From contig OZ247430.1 of NCBI GenBank assembly GCA_965232895.1, forward strand, positions 124,001 to 188,000: DNA of 64,000 bases, written 5' to 3'. The notes under the pieces are model-generated. The model was not told where the DNA came from. It saw only the letters and a list, made by a program, of their open reading frames with translations, and did no database searches. The translations under genes were made by a program, and so were the position numbers. Positions 53,023 to 62,866 of this stretch are shown here, piece after piece (positions within the stretch are counted from its first letter, which is position 1; each line of letters starts with the position of its first letter). This DNA is from Bin87 sp965232895 (lineage in GTDB: Bacteria; Chloroflexota; Dehalococcoidia; Lucifugimonadales; UBA3495).

Positions 53023-53631
53023 ATGACCACGCCAACGAAACCATACACCGGGATGCGCGTATCCGTCGCCGAGTTCCTGGAGCTGGAGCTCCCCGAACCG
53101 GATGACAAGCTCAAGATGGAGCTGGACGACGGAGCGCTCTACATCATGCCCAGACCCAGACCCCGCCACCAGTGGACCCAAGGCGAGCTGTTCTACTATT
53201 TGAGGCATCATTTCCGCGGGTTTGCAGAGCCTCCGGGCGTGGTTTATACCGACGTCAACGTGGCTTTGCCATCAGAATTGCCGCGGCTTTTTGCGCCTGA
53301 CTTGACCGTGATTCTCTTCGGCGGTACGACGGTCGTGGGCGATCGGATGGTGGAAGGATCTCCGGCTATTGTGGTCGAAGTCCTTTCTACTGACCGGAAT
53401 CGCGACCTGGTGCGCAAGCGTCAAGTCTATGAGGAGGCCGGCATCCCCGAATATTGGATAGTGGACGAGCTGTACCAGACCTTGCGGCTACTGGAATTGC
53501 AGGACGGCCACTATGCGGAGCGTGCCTTGCTGACCGCCGACGATACGTTAACCACCCCCCGGCTGCCCGGCCTGGCCATCCCGCTGTCCGACGTGTTCTC
53601 CCAGCCTGAACAGCCGGCGCAGCATCGTTAA
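53023..53631 (+). CDS. Uma2 family endonuclease-like protein, copy 1
   Basis: A 202-residue protein of the Uma2/PD-(D/E)XK superfamily. The nuclease core is visible: RLFAPDLTVIL (Asp), AIVVEVLS (Glu) and VRKRQVYEEAGIPEYWIVD (Lys). The first about 45 residues are nearly identical in all three copies. ATG 53023 is preceded by GAGAGG. Function of Uma2 proteins is mostly unknown; nuclease activity is inferred from the fold. Confidence 0.88.
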   Translation: MTTPTKPYTGMRVSVAEFLELELPEPDDKLKMELDDGALYIMPRPRPRHQWTQGELFYYLRHHFRGFAEPPGVVYTDVNVALPSELPRLFAPDLTVILFGGTTVVGDRMVEGSPAIVVEVLSTDRNRDLVRKRQVYEEAGIPEYWIVDELYQTLRLLELQDGHYAERALLTADDTLTTPRLPGLAIPLSDVFSQPEQPAQHR

Positions 53632-53659
53632 CCGGACATCGACCTGTGGATAGTTGACC

Positions 53660-54259
53660 ATGACCACGCCAACGAAACCGCACACCGGGATGCGCGTATC
53701 CGTCGCCGAGTTCCTGGAGCTGGAGCTCCCCGAACCCGACCACAAGCTCAAGATGGAGCTGGACGACGGAGCGCTCTACATCATGCCCAGACCTCGTTTG
53801 AGACATCAGTCGGCCCAAATTGAGCTGGTTTATTATTTCAGAAGCTACTTCCGCTCTTTTGCGGAACCGCCCGGCGAAGTGTTTACGGACTTCGTTGTAG
53901 CCCTGCCCGCGGAATTGCCCCGGCTTTTCGTGCCTGACCTGTCCATCGTGCTGCGCAGCAGTGGGGTGGTCGTGGGTGATCGCATGATAGAAGGCGGGCC
54001 GGACATTGTAATAGAAATTCTCTCTACCGACCGCAACCGTGACCTGGTGCGCAAGCGTCAGGTGTACGAAGAGGCGGGCATCCCGGAATACTGGATATTC
54101 GATTGGCTCAACGACACGGCGTTGCAACTGGAATTGCGGGATGGGCAGTACATGGAACGGGCCGTCTTGAAGGCTGACGATACGCTGATCACGCCCCGGC
54201 TGCCCGGCCTGGCCATCCCCCTGGCCGACGTGTTCCGACGCCCCCTGTCGAATGGGTGA
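53660..54259 (+). CDS. Uma2 family endonuclease-like protein, copy 2
   Basis: A 199-residue paralogue, 28 nt after copy 1. The N-terminus (TGMRVSVAEFLELELPEPD) and the C-terminal LPGLAIPLADVF are almost unchanged, whereas the middle differs: RLRHQSAQIELVYYFRSYFR, then VIEILSTDRNRDLVRKRQVY with the Glu and Lys of the core kept. The start is ATG 53660. Its stop overlaps the region of the next start by a few bases. Confidence 0.88.
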   Translation: MTTPTKPHTGMRVSVAEFLELELPEPDHKLKMELDDGALYIMPRPRLRHQSAQIELVYYFRSYFRSFAEPPGEVFTDFVVALPAELPRLFVPDLSIVLRSSGVVVGDRMIEGGPDIVIEILSTDRNRDLVRKRQVYEEAGIPEYWIFDWLNDTALQLELRDGQYMERAVLKADDTLITPRLPGLAIPLADVFRRPLSNG

Positions 54260-54261
54260 CC

Positions 54262-54864
54262 ATGACCACGCCAACGAAACCGCACACCGGGATGCGCGTA
54301 TCTGTCGCCGAGTTCCTGGAGCTGGAGCTCCCCGAACCGGACCACAAGCTCAAGATGGAGCTGGACGACGGAGCGCTCTACATCATGCCCAGACCCAGAC
54401 CGGACCATCAGTTCGTGAAGCGGCGATTTTGCCATCATTTTGATGGCTACCTTGACGGGTTCGAGGAACCACCGGCCGAAGTACATGACGACGTCGTCAT
54501 CGGTTTGCCTTCGGAACTTCCCCGGCTTTTCGCGCCCGACTTGGCGATCATTATTCGTGGCGGCAGGGCCGTGGTGGGCGACGTGATGATTGAAGGGGCG
54601 CCGGACATCGTGGTGGAAGTCCTCTCCACCGACCGCAACCGTGACCTGGTAAGGAAGCGGCAAGTATATGCCGAGGCCGGCATCCCGGAATACTGGATTT
54701 GCGACGGACGCAACGATACCGTGCGGCTACTGGAATTGCAGGATGGCAGCTACGTGGAGCGTGCCCTGCTGACCGTCGCCGATACGCTGACCACGCCCCG
54801 GCTGCCCGGCCTGGCCATCCCGCTGGCCGACGTGTTCCGCCACCGCAGCCGGCCGGCCCGGTAA
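54262..54864 (+). CDS. Uma2 family endonuclease-like protein, copy 3
   Basis: A 200-residue third copy, 2 nt after copy 2. The variable middle is again distinct (DHQFVKRRFCHHFDGYLDGF) while VVEVLSTDRNRDLVRKRQVY and IPEYWICD keep the catalytic positions. The copies share the first ~130 nt nearly exactly, suggesting recent duplication or gene conversion. It lies 12 nt upstream of the response regulator gene. Confidence 0.88.
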   Translation: MTTPTKPHTGMRVSVAEFLELELPEPDHKLKMELDDGALYIMPRPRPDHQFVKRRFCHHFDGYLDGFEEPPAEVHDDVVIGLPSELPRLFAPDLAIIIRGGRAVVGDVMIEGAPDIVVEVLSTDRNRDLVRKRQVYAEAGIPEYWICDGRNDTVRLLELQDGSYVERALLTVADTLTTPRLPGLAIPLADVFRHRSRPAR

Positions 54865-54876
54865 CCCTGGCCCGTC

Positions 54877-55659
54877 ATGCCTCCGCGCTCTGGCAACATA
54901 CTGATAGTCGACGACGAAGCTGCGTCCGCGATAGTGCGCGCGGTGCGCCGACGCCTCGAAGACGAAGGCTGGGGCACCACCGTGGTCGGCAAGGATGAAC
55001 ACGGCTCTGCCGACGAGATGATGTGGGCCGCGCTGGACGCCATTGACCAGCGCCTCCCGGACGGCGTGATCCTGGACGTGCGCCTCGGCGAATACCGCGA
55101 CGACCAGTTCAAGGGTCTGGACATCCTGAAACGCATCGTTGGGCAGCACCCTCGCCTCCCCGTGCTGATGTTCACCCAGTACAGCCAGGGCGTTGAGCGC
55201 GATACGGTGGCCCGCAGCGCCCTCCAGGTTGAGGCCCCGGTCGAGTTCATCGACAAGCTGGCCTCGCCCGAAGAGGTTGCCTTGCGCATCCGCCGCCTGG
55301 TGGGAGCCGAGCCGCGATCCATCGCCGTCGGTGACCGCATCATCGTCGACACCGACGCGCGGACCGTGTCGGTGCGCGACGAAAACGGGCAGGCGGCGCC
55401 GGTGCCGGACGTTTCCGGCCGCCGGTTTGACATCCTGCGAGAACTGGCCGAGGCCTGGTACCGCAGCCCCGGGAACATGGTGCCCTTCGACCGCCTGGAG
55501 CGTTACCTGGAGGGCGACGACACCCGCGCTTCGCTGCGGGTCCGGGTTCGCGAGATCAAGGTATCCCTGAGCCGGGCGTTGGGCATCTCGTTGGGCGCCA
55601 ACGATTTCATTGTCAGCGTGCGGGACCGCGGCTACCGATTGCTGCCCCCGCGCGAGTAG
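54877..55659 (+). CDS. Two-component response regulator with winged-helix output
   Basis: A 260-residue regulator. The receiver has VDDE (acidic pocket), phosphoacceptor Asp67 in GVILDVRLGEY, a longer-than-usual loop after it, Thr in LMFTQYS and Lys in FIDKLAS. The C-terminal part (SGRRFDILRELAEAW, then LRVRVREIKVSLSRAL and DFIVSVRDRGYRLL) matches OmpR/PhoB-type winged helix. It is 9 nt before a histidine kinase gene. Stimulus unknown; neighbouring surface genes are candidate targets. Confidence 0.9.
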   Translation: MPPRSGNILIVDDEAASAIVRAVRRRLEDEGWGTTVVGKDEHGSADEMMWAALDAIDQRLPDGVILDVRLGEYRDDQFKGLDILKRIVGQHPRLPVLMFTQYSQGVERDTVARSALQVEAPVEFIDKLASPEEVALRIRRLVGAEPRSIAVGDRIIVDTDARTVSVRDENGQAAPVPDVSGRRFDILRELAEAWYRSPGNMVPFDRLERYLEGDDTRASLRVRVREIKVSLSRALGISLGANDFIVSVRDRGYRLLPPRE

Positions 55660-55668
55660 GGTGATCGC

Positions 55669-56652
55669 ATGGCGGTTTTGACCCGGCGCCGACTTTCCTT
55701 CCACCCGTGGCCCGCGTTGGTTGGCATCGCTTTGGCCATTCTCGGCCTGGCGCTGATGGTCTCGTCGCTGTTCCTGCCGCCGGCCCGGGTGTTCCCGGAA
55801 CCCTGGGCCATCGAGCCGCTGTCATACATCGGCATCGCCGGCGTGGTTTTCGGCCTGGCGGTCGCCGTCAGCGTTTACGTAGTTTCCAGCATCCGTCACC
55901 GCCACGCTGACGGCCTCAACGGCGCGGACGACTGGAACAAGCTGACCGAGCAGCACTTCGAGACCTTCCAGCACGACCTGGGTCGTCCCATGCGTCGCAT
56001 CCTCGGCAAGTGCCGCGAGGTTCGGGGGGTGCTGGCCGCCACCGGAGAGGACGTGTCCGCCGTTATCCACGAACTGCTGGACGAGATCGAGGAGCAGGCG
56101 CCGTCGTTCCGGCTGATGATGGGCAACATCCAGGTGATGATCAATCTGGAAACCCCGGACGCGCCCATAGAACGCTATCCCGTGGAGCCTTCTGCCGTCG
56201 TCAGCCGCATCGTGGAGCGCTACACCGGTCAGGCCGCCGAACAGGGCAAGGACATCGCGTGGTGGTCGGAGCCGGAGGATTTCGGCCTCGTCTATTCCGA
56301 CGCCGCCGCCCTGGAACACATCATCGCCAACCTGGTGGATAACGCGCTCCGCTACGGCGGGGACTACATTGAAATCACGGTCACTCGCGATTCCTACAAC
56401 TTCCAGGTGCGCGTGGCCGATGACGGCCCGGGCATTCCGGTTCACTATCGGGCTCACCTGTTCGACCGAGGTTGGACGCCACAAATGGGCCGCAGCGAAG
56501 AGAAAACCTCCTCCGGCCTCGGGCTGTACATCAGCCGCACCCTGGCCCTTCGGTACGGCGGCGACCTCACCGTGAAGTCGACCCTTGCTGCGGCAGAGGG
56601 CGCCCTCACGGTGTTCACGCTGACGCTTCCCGCCGGAACCCCCGGCTCCTAG
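55669..56652 (+). CDS. Sensor histidine kinase
   Basis: A 327-residue membrane histidine kinase. Two TM helices at residues about 16-36 and 52-74 frame a very short external loop, so sensing may be in the membrane. Phospho-acceptor His102 is in FQHDLGRPMRR. The ATP domain has NLVDNALRYGG (N box), VADDGPGIPVHYRAHLFDRG (G1) and TSSGLGLYISRTLALRYGG (G2). It follows the response regulator with 9 nt between them. Confidence 0.92.
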   Translation: MAVLTRRRLSFHPWPALVGIALAILGLALMVSSLFLPPARVFPEPWAIEPLSYIGIAGVVFGLAVAVSVYVVSSIRHRHADGLNGADDWNKLTEQHFETFQHDLGRPMRRILGKCREVRGVLAATGEDVSAVIHELLDEIEEQAPSFRLMMGNIQVMINLETPDAPIERYPVEPSAVVSRIVERYTGQAAEQGKDIAWWSEPEDFGLVYSDAAALEHIIANLVDNALRYGGDYIEITVTRDSYNFQVRVADDGPGIPVHYRAHLFDRGWTPQMGRSEEKTSSGLGLYISRTLALRYGGDLTVKSTLAAAEGALTVFTLTLPAGTPGS

Positions 56653-56683
56653 TTCCCCCTTTTCTGCTTCGGACCGTCGAACT

Positions 56684-57523
56684 TTGCGGCAGCAGATCGT
56701 AGCCGTCACCGCTGCTATCCTGCTGGTGGCTTTGTTCCTGGCTCTCTGGCTGTCGAATTTGCCGGGGCTGCCCGCGGTCCCCTACCAGGCGACACGGGCC
56801 AACCCGACACCTACGCCCACTCCGCTTGCGCCGACTCCCGTCGTGGTGACGGCGACGCCAACAGCGTCGCCCACACCCATTCCTACCGCCCGGCCCACTC
56901 CGACGGCGCCGCCCACACCCATTCCCACGCCCACGCTGCCGCCCACTCCGACGCCGGTACAGCCAACACCTACGCCGCGACCTCACTTCCTGGAGGTGCG
57001 CGACCCGGCGGATATGGCGACCGTTTACGGTCCCCCGGTCATAGTTGTCTCCGGGTCCACGCTGCCCTGGTCAATTGTTGAGTTAATCTATTCCAGCAGC
57101 GCATTCCCCGAGCGGGACGTCCGGATTCAGGCGGACGCTGCCGGGGAATTTGCGGGCACAGTATTGTTGTCGGCCGGGATAAACGTGATCGAGGTGATCG
57201 GATACCACGGTGCGTCCTCACAACAGCAACGCCAATTCCTCCAGGTGCGTTACGCGGGCTCGTCGGAAGAGTTGACCCTGACGATCACCGACCCCGCGGG
57301 CGCATCCACGGTGAGCAATCGCATCCTTACCGTCACCGGGTTCACGGCGCCCGACGCTGAGGTAATCGTAAGCGACCTGATACCCGCGTTGCCCGATCCC
57401 ACCGGCCTTTGGGTTGCCGATCTGCTGCTTCAGCCCGGCGTCAACACGATCCGGGTGGTGGCGTCCAGAGGCGACGAAGTAACCGAGGCCGTCATCACGG
57501 TCACTTACCAGCCCGGATCCTGA
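56684..57523 (+). CDS. Membrane-anchored Thr-Pro-rich protein with Ig-like domains
   Basis: A 279-residue protein with an N-terminal TM/signal helix (IVAVTAAILLVALFLALWL), then about 60 residues of T-P-rich spacer, then two beta domains (DPADMATVYGPPVIVVSGST; then LTITDPAGASTVSNRILTVT) resembling glucodextranase/Big-like repeats. TTG 56684 is the only start placing the helix at the N-terminus. It follows the histidine kinase by 31 nt, so it could be an extracytoplasmic partner of the kinase or its target. Confidence 0.75.
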   Translation: MRQQIVAVTAAILLVALFLALWLSNLPGLPAVPYQATRANPTPTPTPLAPTPVVVTATPTASPTPIPTARPTPTAPPTPIPTPTLPPTPTPVQPTPTPRPHFLEVRDPADMATVYGPPVIVVSGSTLPWSIVELIYSSSAFPERDVRIQADAAGEFAGTVLLSAGINVIEVIGYHGASSQQQRQFLQVRYAGSSEELTLTITDPAGASTVSNRILTVTGFTAPDAEVIVSDLIPALPDPTGLWVADLLLQPGVNTIRVVASRGDEVTEAVITVTYQPGS

Positions 57524-57613
57524 CCCGTGTTCGTGCCATGCGGTTGGCCCGGCCTGTCGTTCCAGCCCGGTCGACCAGTGCGGCACACGGTACCCATTTG
57601 GGGCGGTGGTATC

Positions 57614-57727
57614 GTCAGAATCAGGATGGGCCGGATTTAGGGATTATCAGAATTAGAACCATGCTGTGATGGATCTCCCTCAGTCCTGCCTGCCAAATCA
57701 TAAAATCCCGCAAATCTTAATTCTGAC
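57614..57727. repeat. GTCAGAATCAGGATT element, diverged copy
   Basis: The left end GTCAGAATCAGGATGGGCCG and the right end complement of GTCAGAATTAAGATTTGCGG are imperfect inverted repeats. It occupies the middle of the 327-nt gap 57524-57850, which otherwise contains a hairpin CGGGCTGG/CCAGCCCG (57759-57779) and the dnaG promoter. Confidence 0.65.
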
Positions 57728-57782
57728 GAACTATCCAAACCGGGTACGCGTGCGCCCCCGGGCTGGGCTCACCAGCCCGAGG

Positions 57783-57812
57783 TTACTCGAATCAATGATT
57801 GTGTGGTAAAAT
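57783..57812 (+). promoter_or_regulatory. Putative dnaG promoter
   Basis: TTACTC (57783-57788), 18 nt, TAAAAT (57807-57812). A weak -35 and good -10; the transcript would begin about 30 nt before ATG 57851. Confidence 0.35.
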
Positions 57813-57850
57813 AGGTTTGGCGAATTGTCTTCGCGGTAATTTGCTCTCTT

Positions 57851-59692
57851 ATGACGCAACTTGATGACGTAAAAAGCCGGCTGGACATCGTCGAATTGGT
57901 CGGCGGTTACGTTCAGTTGCAACGGTCAGGCAGTTCCTTCAAGGCGAATTGCCCTTTCCACGACGAAAGGACGCCGTCCTTCTTCGTATTTCCAGATCGC
58001 CAGTCCTGGCGCTGTTTCGGCGCTTGCGCCGAGGGCGGTGACGCTTTTTCCTTCGTGATGAAGAAGGAGCGGGTGGACTTCCGGGAAGCGTTGGTGCGCC
58101 TGGGCGCCCGTGTCGGCATCGCCATTACCGACCAGGCCGAAACCGGCGGTCGTTCGCAATTACTGTTCGAGATCAACGACGCGGCACGCCAATTTTTCCA
58201 GCGCACCCTGGTGGAGCCGGAAGCGGCCTTCGTGCGGGAATACCTTCTTGGACGGGGTATCAACGAACGGTCGTTGCAGACCTTCGAGTTCGGCTACAGC
58301 CCGGCTCGGGACAACCGCCTGCTGGCGCACCTGACCAACGCCGGTTACGCGGCAGAAGACATCGCCGAAGCCGGCCTGGCCCGGGAAACGGACGACGGAC
58401 GCTATTACGACCTTTTCCGCGGTCGGCTGATGATCCCCATCCGGGACTGGTCGGCTCGCGTGGCCGGCTTTGGCAGCCGGGCCCTGGACGACAACGCCAC
58501 CCCGAAATATCTAAACACACCCGGCACTCCAGTGTTTGACAAGTCCCGCATTCTCTACGCCATGCACCTGGCCAAGGAACCCGTCCGCCAGCATGGCGCG
58601 GTCATCGTCGAAGGCTACATGGACGCCATCATGGCCCACCAGCACGGGTTTGACAACGTGGTCGCGTCCATGGGAACCGCCCTCACGGAACACCAGGTCG
58701 CCCTGGTGCGGAGATTGACCCATCGCGTCACCATGGCCCTCGACGGCGACCCGGCCGGCCGCAACGCCACGCTGCGCAGCCTGGAATCTTCCTGGGGCGT
58801 TTTCCAACAGCGCGACCAGAGATCCGCCAATCGGGCCGGCGCGTCCGTCATGCAGCAGCCGGAGGCGCTGGACCTCAGGATCGCGGAGCTGCCGCCCGGC
58901 AAAGACCCGGACGACTACATCCGGCAGTCCCCCAACGATTGGACCGAATTTATTGATGGCGCTTCCCCGCTGTTCGACTACCTCCTCGCCGCGTTGACCG
59001 ACCGCGTCGACACGTCAACTGCGGACGGGCGATCCTGGGCCGCGCAAACCATGTTGCGGTTCGTGGCGCACGTTCCGGACCCGATCAAACGGGATTTCTA
59101 CCTGGACGCCCTTTCGGCTCATTTTGGCGTGGACGTGGCAACCCTGCGGGCGGCAATGCCCATGGCGGCCCGCCCGGAAGGCCAGAGCCGGCGCACCAAC
59201 CGCGCGCCGGCCACCGCCGACGACGCAACTCCGCTGCCGGGCAGCGACAAGAACGCAACCGAAGAGTTGGTGCTGGCAATATTGCTTCAGCATCGCGACC
59301 AACTGGAAGAGGATGCAGCCAATTCCGTAGACCCGGCGTGGTTCAGCCGGTCCGAGAACCGGGAAATTTTTCGATCCGTATGTTTTGTTATGGAACCCAG
59401 CAATGACGGTGAAATCTCCGTACCACCGGAGTTGGAGCCTCACCTCAACCAACTGCGCAACAGAGACCTGATGTTCTCCACTCAGGCCAAGATCGAACGT
59501 GCCTGGCATCAGGTCCGCCTGAGTCTCGAAACAGATTATTTGAACCGGGAAATATTTCAATCACCCGGCGCCATGGAAGATGCGGACATTTTAGAGTCCG
59601 ATTCAGAGATCCTACGCTCCTGGTTGATCAGTACGAAACGCCGACGCGAGATCGACCAGCTCCGGCAGCCGGCCTCGCCACATCACAAATAA
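57851..59692 (+). CDS. dnaG: DNA primase
   Basis: A 613-residue primase that makes RNA primers at the replication fork. The CHC2 zinc finger is Cys34 and His37 (CPFHDERTPSF), then Cys55 and Cys59 (RCFGACAEGGDAF), with a CxxxC spacing. TOPRIM follows: VIVEGYMDAIMAHQ and MALDGDPAGRNA. The C-terminal DnaB-binding region is divergent. It is followed 11 nt later by rpoD, the ancient macromolecular-synthesis operon arrangement (here without rpsU). Confidence 0.95.
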   Translation: MTQLDDVKSRLDIVELVGGYVQLQRSGSSFKANCPFHDERTPSFFVFPDRQSWRCFGACAEGGDAFSFVMKKERVDFREALVRLGARVGIAITDQAETGGRSQLLFEINDAARQFFQRTLVEPEAAFVREYLLGRGINERSLQTFEFGYSPARDNRLLAHLTNAGYAAEDIAEAGLARETDDGRYYDLFRGRLMIPIRDWSARVAGFGSRALDDNATPKYLNTPGTPVFDKSRILYAMHLAKEPVRQHGAVIVEGYMDAIMAHQHGFDNVVASMGTALTEHQVALVRRLTHRVTMALDGDPAGRNATLRSLESSWGVFQQRDQRSANRAGASVMQQPEALDLRIAELPPGKDPDDYIRQSPNDWTEFIDGASPLFDYLLAALTDRVDTSTADGRSWAAQTMLRFVAHVPDPIKRDFYLDALSAHFGVDVATLRAAMPMAARPEGQSRRTNRAPATADDATPLPGSDKNATEELVLAILLQHRDQLEEDAANSVDPAWFSRSENREIFRSVCFVMEPSNDGEISVPPELEPHLNQLRNRDLMFSTQAKIERAWHQVRLSLETDYLNREIFQSPGAMEDADILESDSEILRSWLISTKRRREIDQLRQPASPHHK

Positions 59693-59703
59693 AGGAGAGG
59701 TTT

Positions 59704-61563
<1,860 letters not shown>

Positions 61564-61590
61564 AGTCGTCGGACCGAAACGTTTCCGGTC

Positions 61591-61625
61591 GCGGGGCAGC
61601 GTTGAACGCTGCCCCGCACATTTTC
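61591..61625 (+). terminator. Intrinsic terminator after rpoD
   Basis: GCGGGGCAGCG / CGCTGCCCCGC (61591-61601 with 61607-61617), 5-nt loop, then ACATTTT. It lies 27 nt past the rpoD stop. Confidence 0.8.
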
Positions 61626-61690
61626 TGGCGGATGTGTGTTCAACGCTCGTAGATTTTTTGTAAAACCGCCAAAGAACGCCGCTGGATATG

Positions 61691-61720
61691 CGGACAAGTC
61701 ACGGTCGAAAAGCCTATACT
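61691..61720 (+). promoter_or_regulatory. Promoter before the zinc-ribbon gene
   Basis: CGGACA (61691-61696), 18 nt, TATACT (61715-61720), about 47 nt upstream of ATG 61767. Confidence 0.4.
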
Positions 61721-61766
61721 CCGGGCTGCATACCCAGTCTGGAACCTGGAACGGGTAAGGGAGGTA

Positions 61767-61967
61767 ATGTCGGTGGAAGCGATGGAGTTGCCGATTTGTC
61801 AGCAGTGCAACATCGGGGCGTTGGTGCCACTCTCGGACTACGGTGCTCAGGGTGCTCCGGTCCACTATAAAGCTTGGACCTGCATCAACCCCAGTTGCGG
61901 ATACAACATCAAAATCCGCAACGGAGATATCTTCGTCAACGAGCCAATCCGGGCTGGAAGGCACTGA
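61767..61967 (+). CDS. Small zinc-ribbon protein
   Basis: A 66-residue protein with two Cys pairs: PICQQCNIG near the N-terminus and WTCINPSCGYNIKI in the second half, a classical zinc ribbon. The first ATG has AGGGAGGT almost against it; an ATG five codons on (before ELPIC) has GGTGG in better spacing, so the true start may be 61782. Such ribbons bind nucleic acid or proteins. Location after rpoD and before the sortase-like gene is not informative. Confidence 0.7.
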   Translation: MSVEAMELPICQQCNIGALVPLSDYGAQGAPVHYKAWTCINPSCGYNIKIRNGDIFVNEPIRAGRH

Positions 61968-62077
61968 TCCTGGCGTCCCGCCGGAGCGGGACATTTGGAG
62001 CAGGCCGTCAGCATCTCGACGGCGTGGGACCGCGCGCATGAACCGAATATGGCGCGAGGAATAATCAGGGAACAGCT

Positions 62078-62842
62078 ATGCAGATTGGACTTGACTACAT
62101 GCAGATGCGCACCCGAGCGCAATATTACGGGTTGCGCTGGGCAGGCATCTCTCTCCTGGCCGTCGGTGGGATATTGGCGGCTTCCGGCATCGCGTACTAC
62201 GGGTACCTCTACTTCTTGAGGGCGAGCCTCGACGATTACGAAGCGCTCCGCCAGGACGCAACATTGATCGAAGCCGCAGCGCCTGCCGGCACCGCCGGGG
62301 GGACCGGTGTGTCCATCGTCTCACTCCCTGCCGGCGCGTACGCCGAGCGGATGAAAGAACTGGGTTACTCCGAGATGCCCAGCGCCGCCGCCTGGCCCGT
62401 GGGAACTCAACCCCCGGCGTCCCGCGTCATCGTTCCGTCGTTGGGAATCGACGCCAGGCTGGACCGGGTCAGCATCTCGGGCAGTTCCATAGCCAATTAC
62501 GCCGCAGCGGACAACCCCGCCGCCGGTTACGCCTCGGTCACCGCCAATCCTGGCGAACGTGGGGCAATATGGCTCTTTGGGCCGGCCGGCTCGGAGGTGC
62601 GCAGCTTCGGCAACCTGACCCGCGCGCCCCATCTGCTCACTGAGGGCGATGAGCTGTTGATGTTTGTAAACACCTCGGAGCGCGACTACCTGTACGCGGC
62701 TACGCACAGCGAAGTGGTCAAGGCGGGAGACCTGCGCCTCAGCAGCAGCGACCGAGCGACCCTCCACCTCGCCGTGCCCGTACCCAACGGCTGGTACGAC
62801 CATTTCCTGATCCTGAGCGGTGAATTGGTGGGCGTTCGCTAG
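62078..62842 (+). CDS. Sortase-fold protein lacking catalytic residues
   Basis: A 254-residue protein with an N-terminal TM helix (WAGISLLAVGGILAASGIAYYGYLYF). Residues about 110-254 follow the class D/E sortase pattern: RVIVPSLGIDARLDRV, then NPGERGAIWLFGPAGSEV, LTEGDELLMFVN, and ATLHLAVPVPNGWYDHFLIL. The catalytic His of the usual G-H is Pro here (FGPAG), the TLxTC Cys is absent, the Arg is replaced, and the whole protein contains no Cys. It is therefore probably a binding or scaffold protein rather than a transpeptidase. Confidence 0.72.
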   Translation: MQIGLDYMQMRTRAQYYGLRWAGISLLAVGGILAASGIAYYGYLYFLRASLDDYEALRQDATLIEAAAPAGTAGGTGVSIVSLPAGAYAERMKELGYSEMPSAAAWPVGTQPPASRVIVPSLGIDARLDRVSISGSSIANYAAADNPAAGYASVTANPGERGAIWLFGPAGSEVRSFGNLTRAPHLLTEGDELLMFVNTSERDYLYAATHSEVVKAGDLRLSSSDRATLHLAVPVPNGWYDHFLILSGELVGVR

Positions 62843-62866
62843 AGGCGCCCCGCACCTGCCGGGAGA

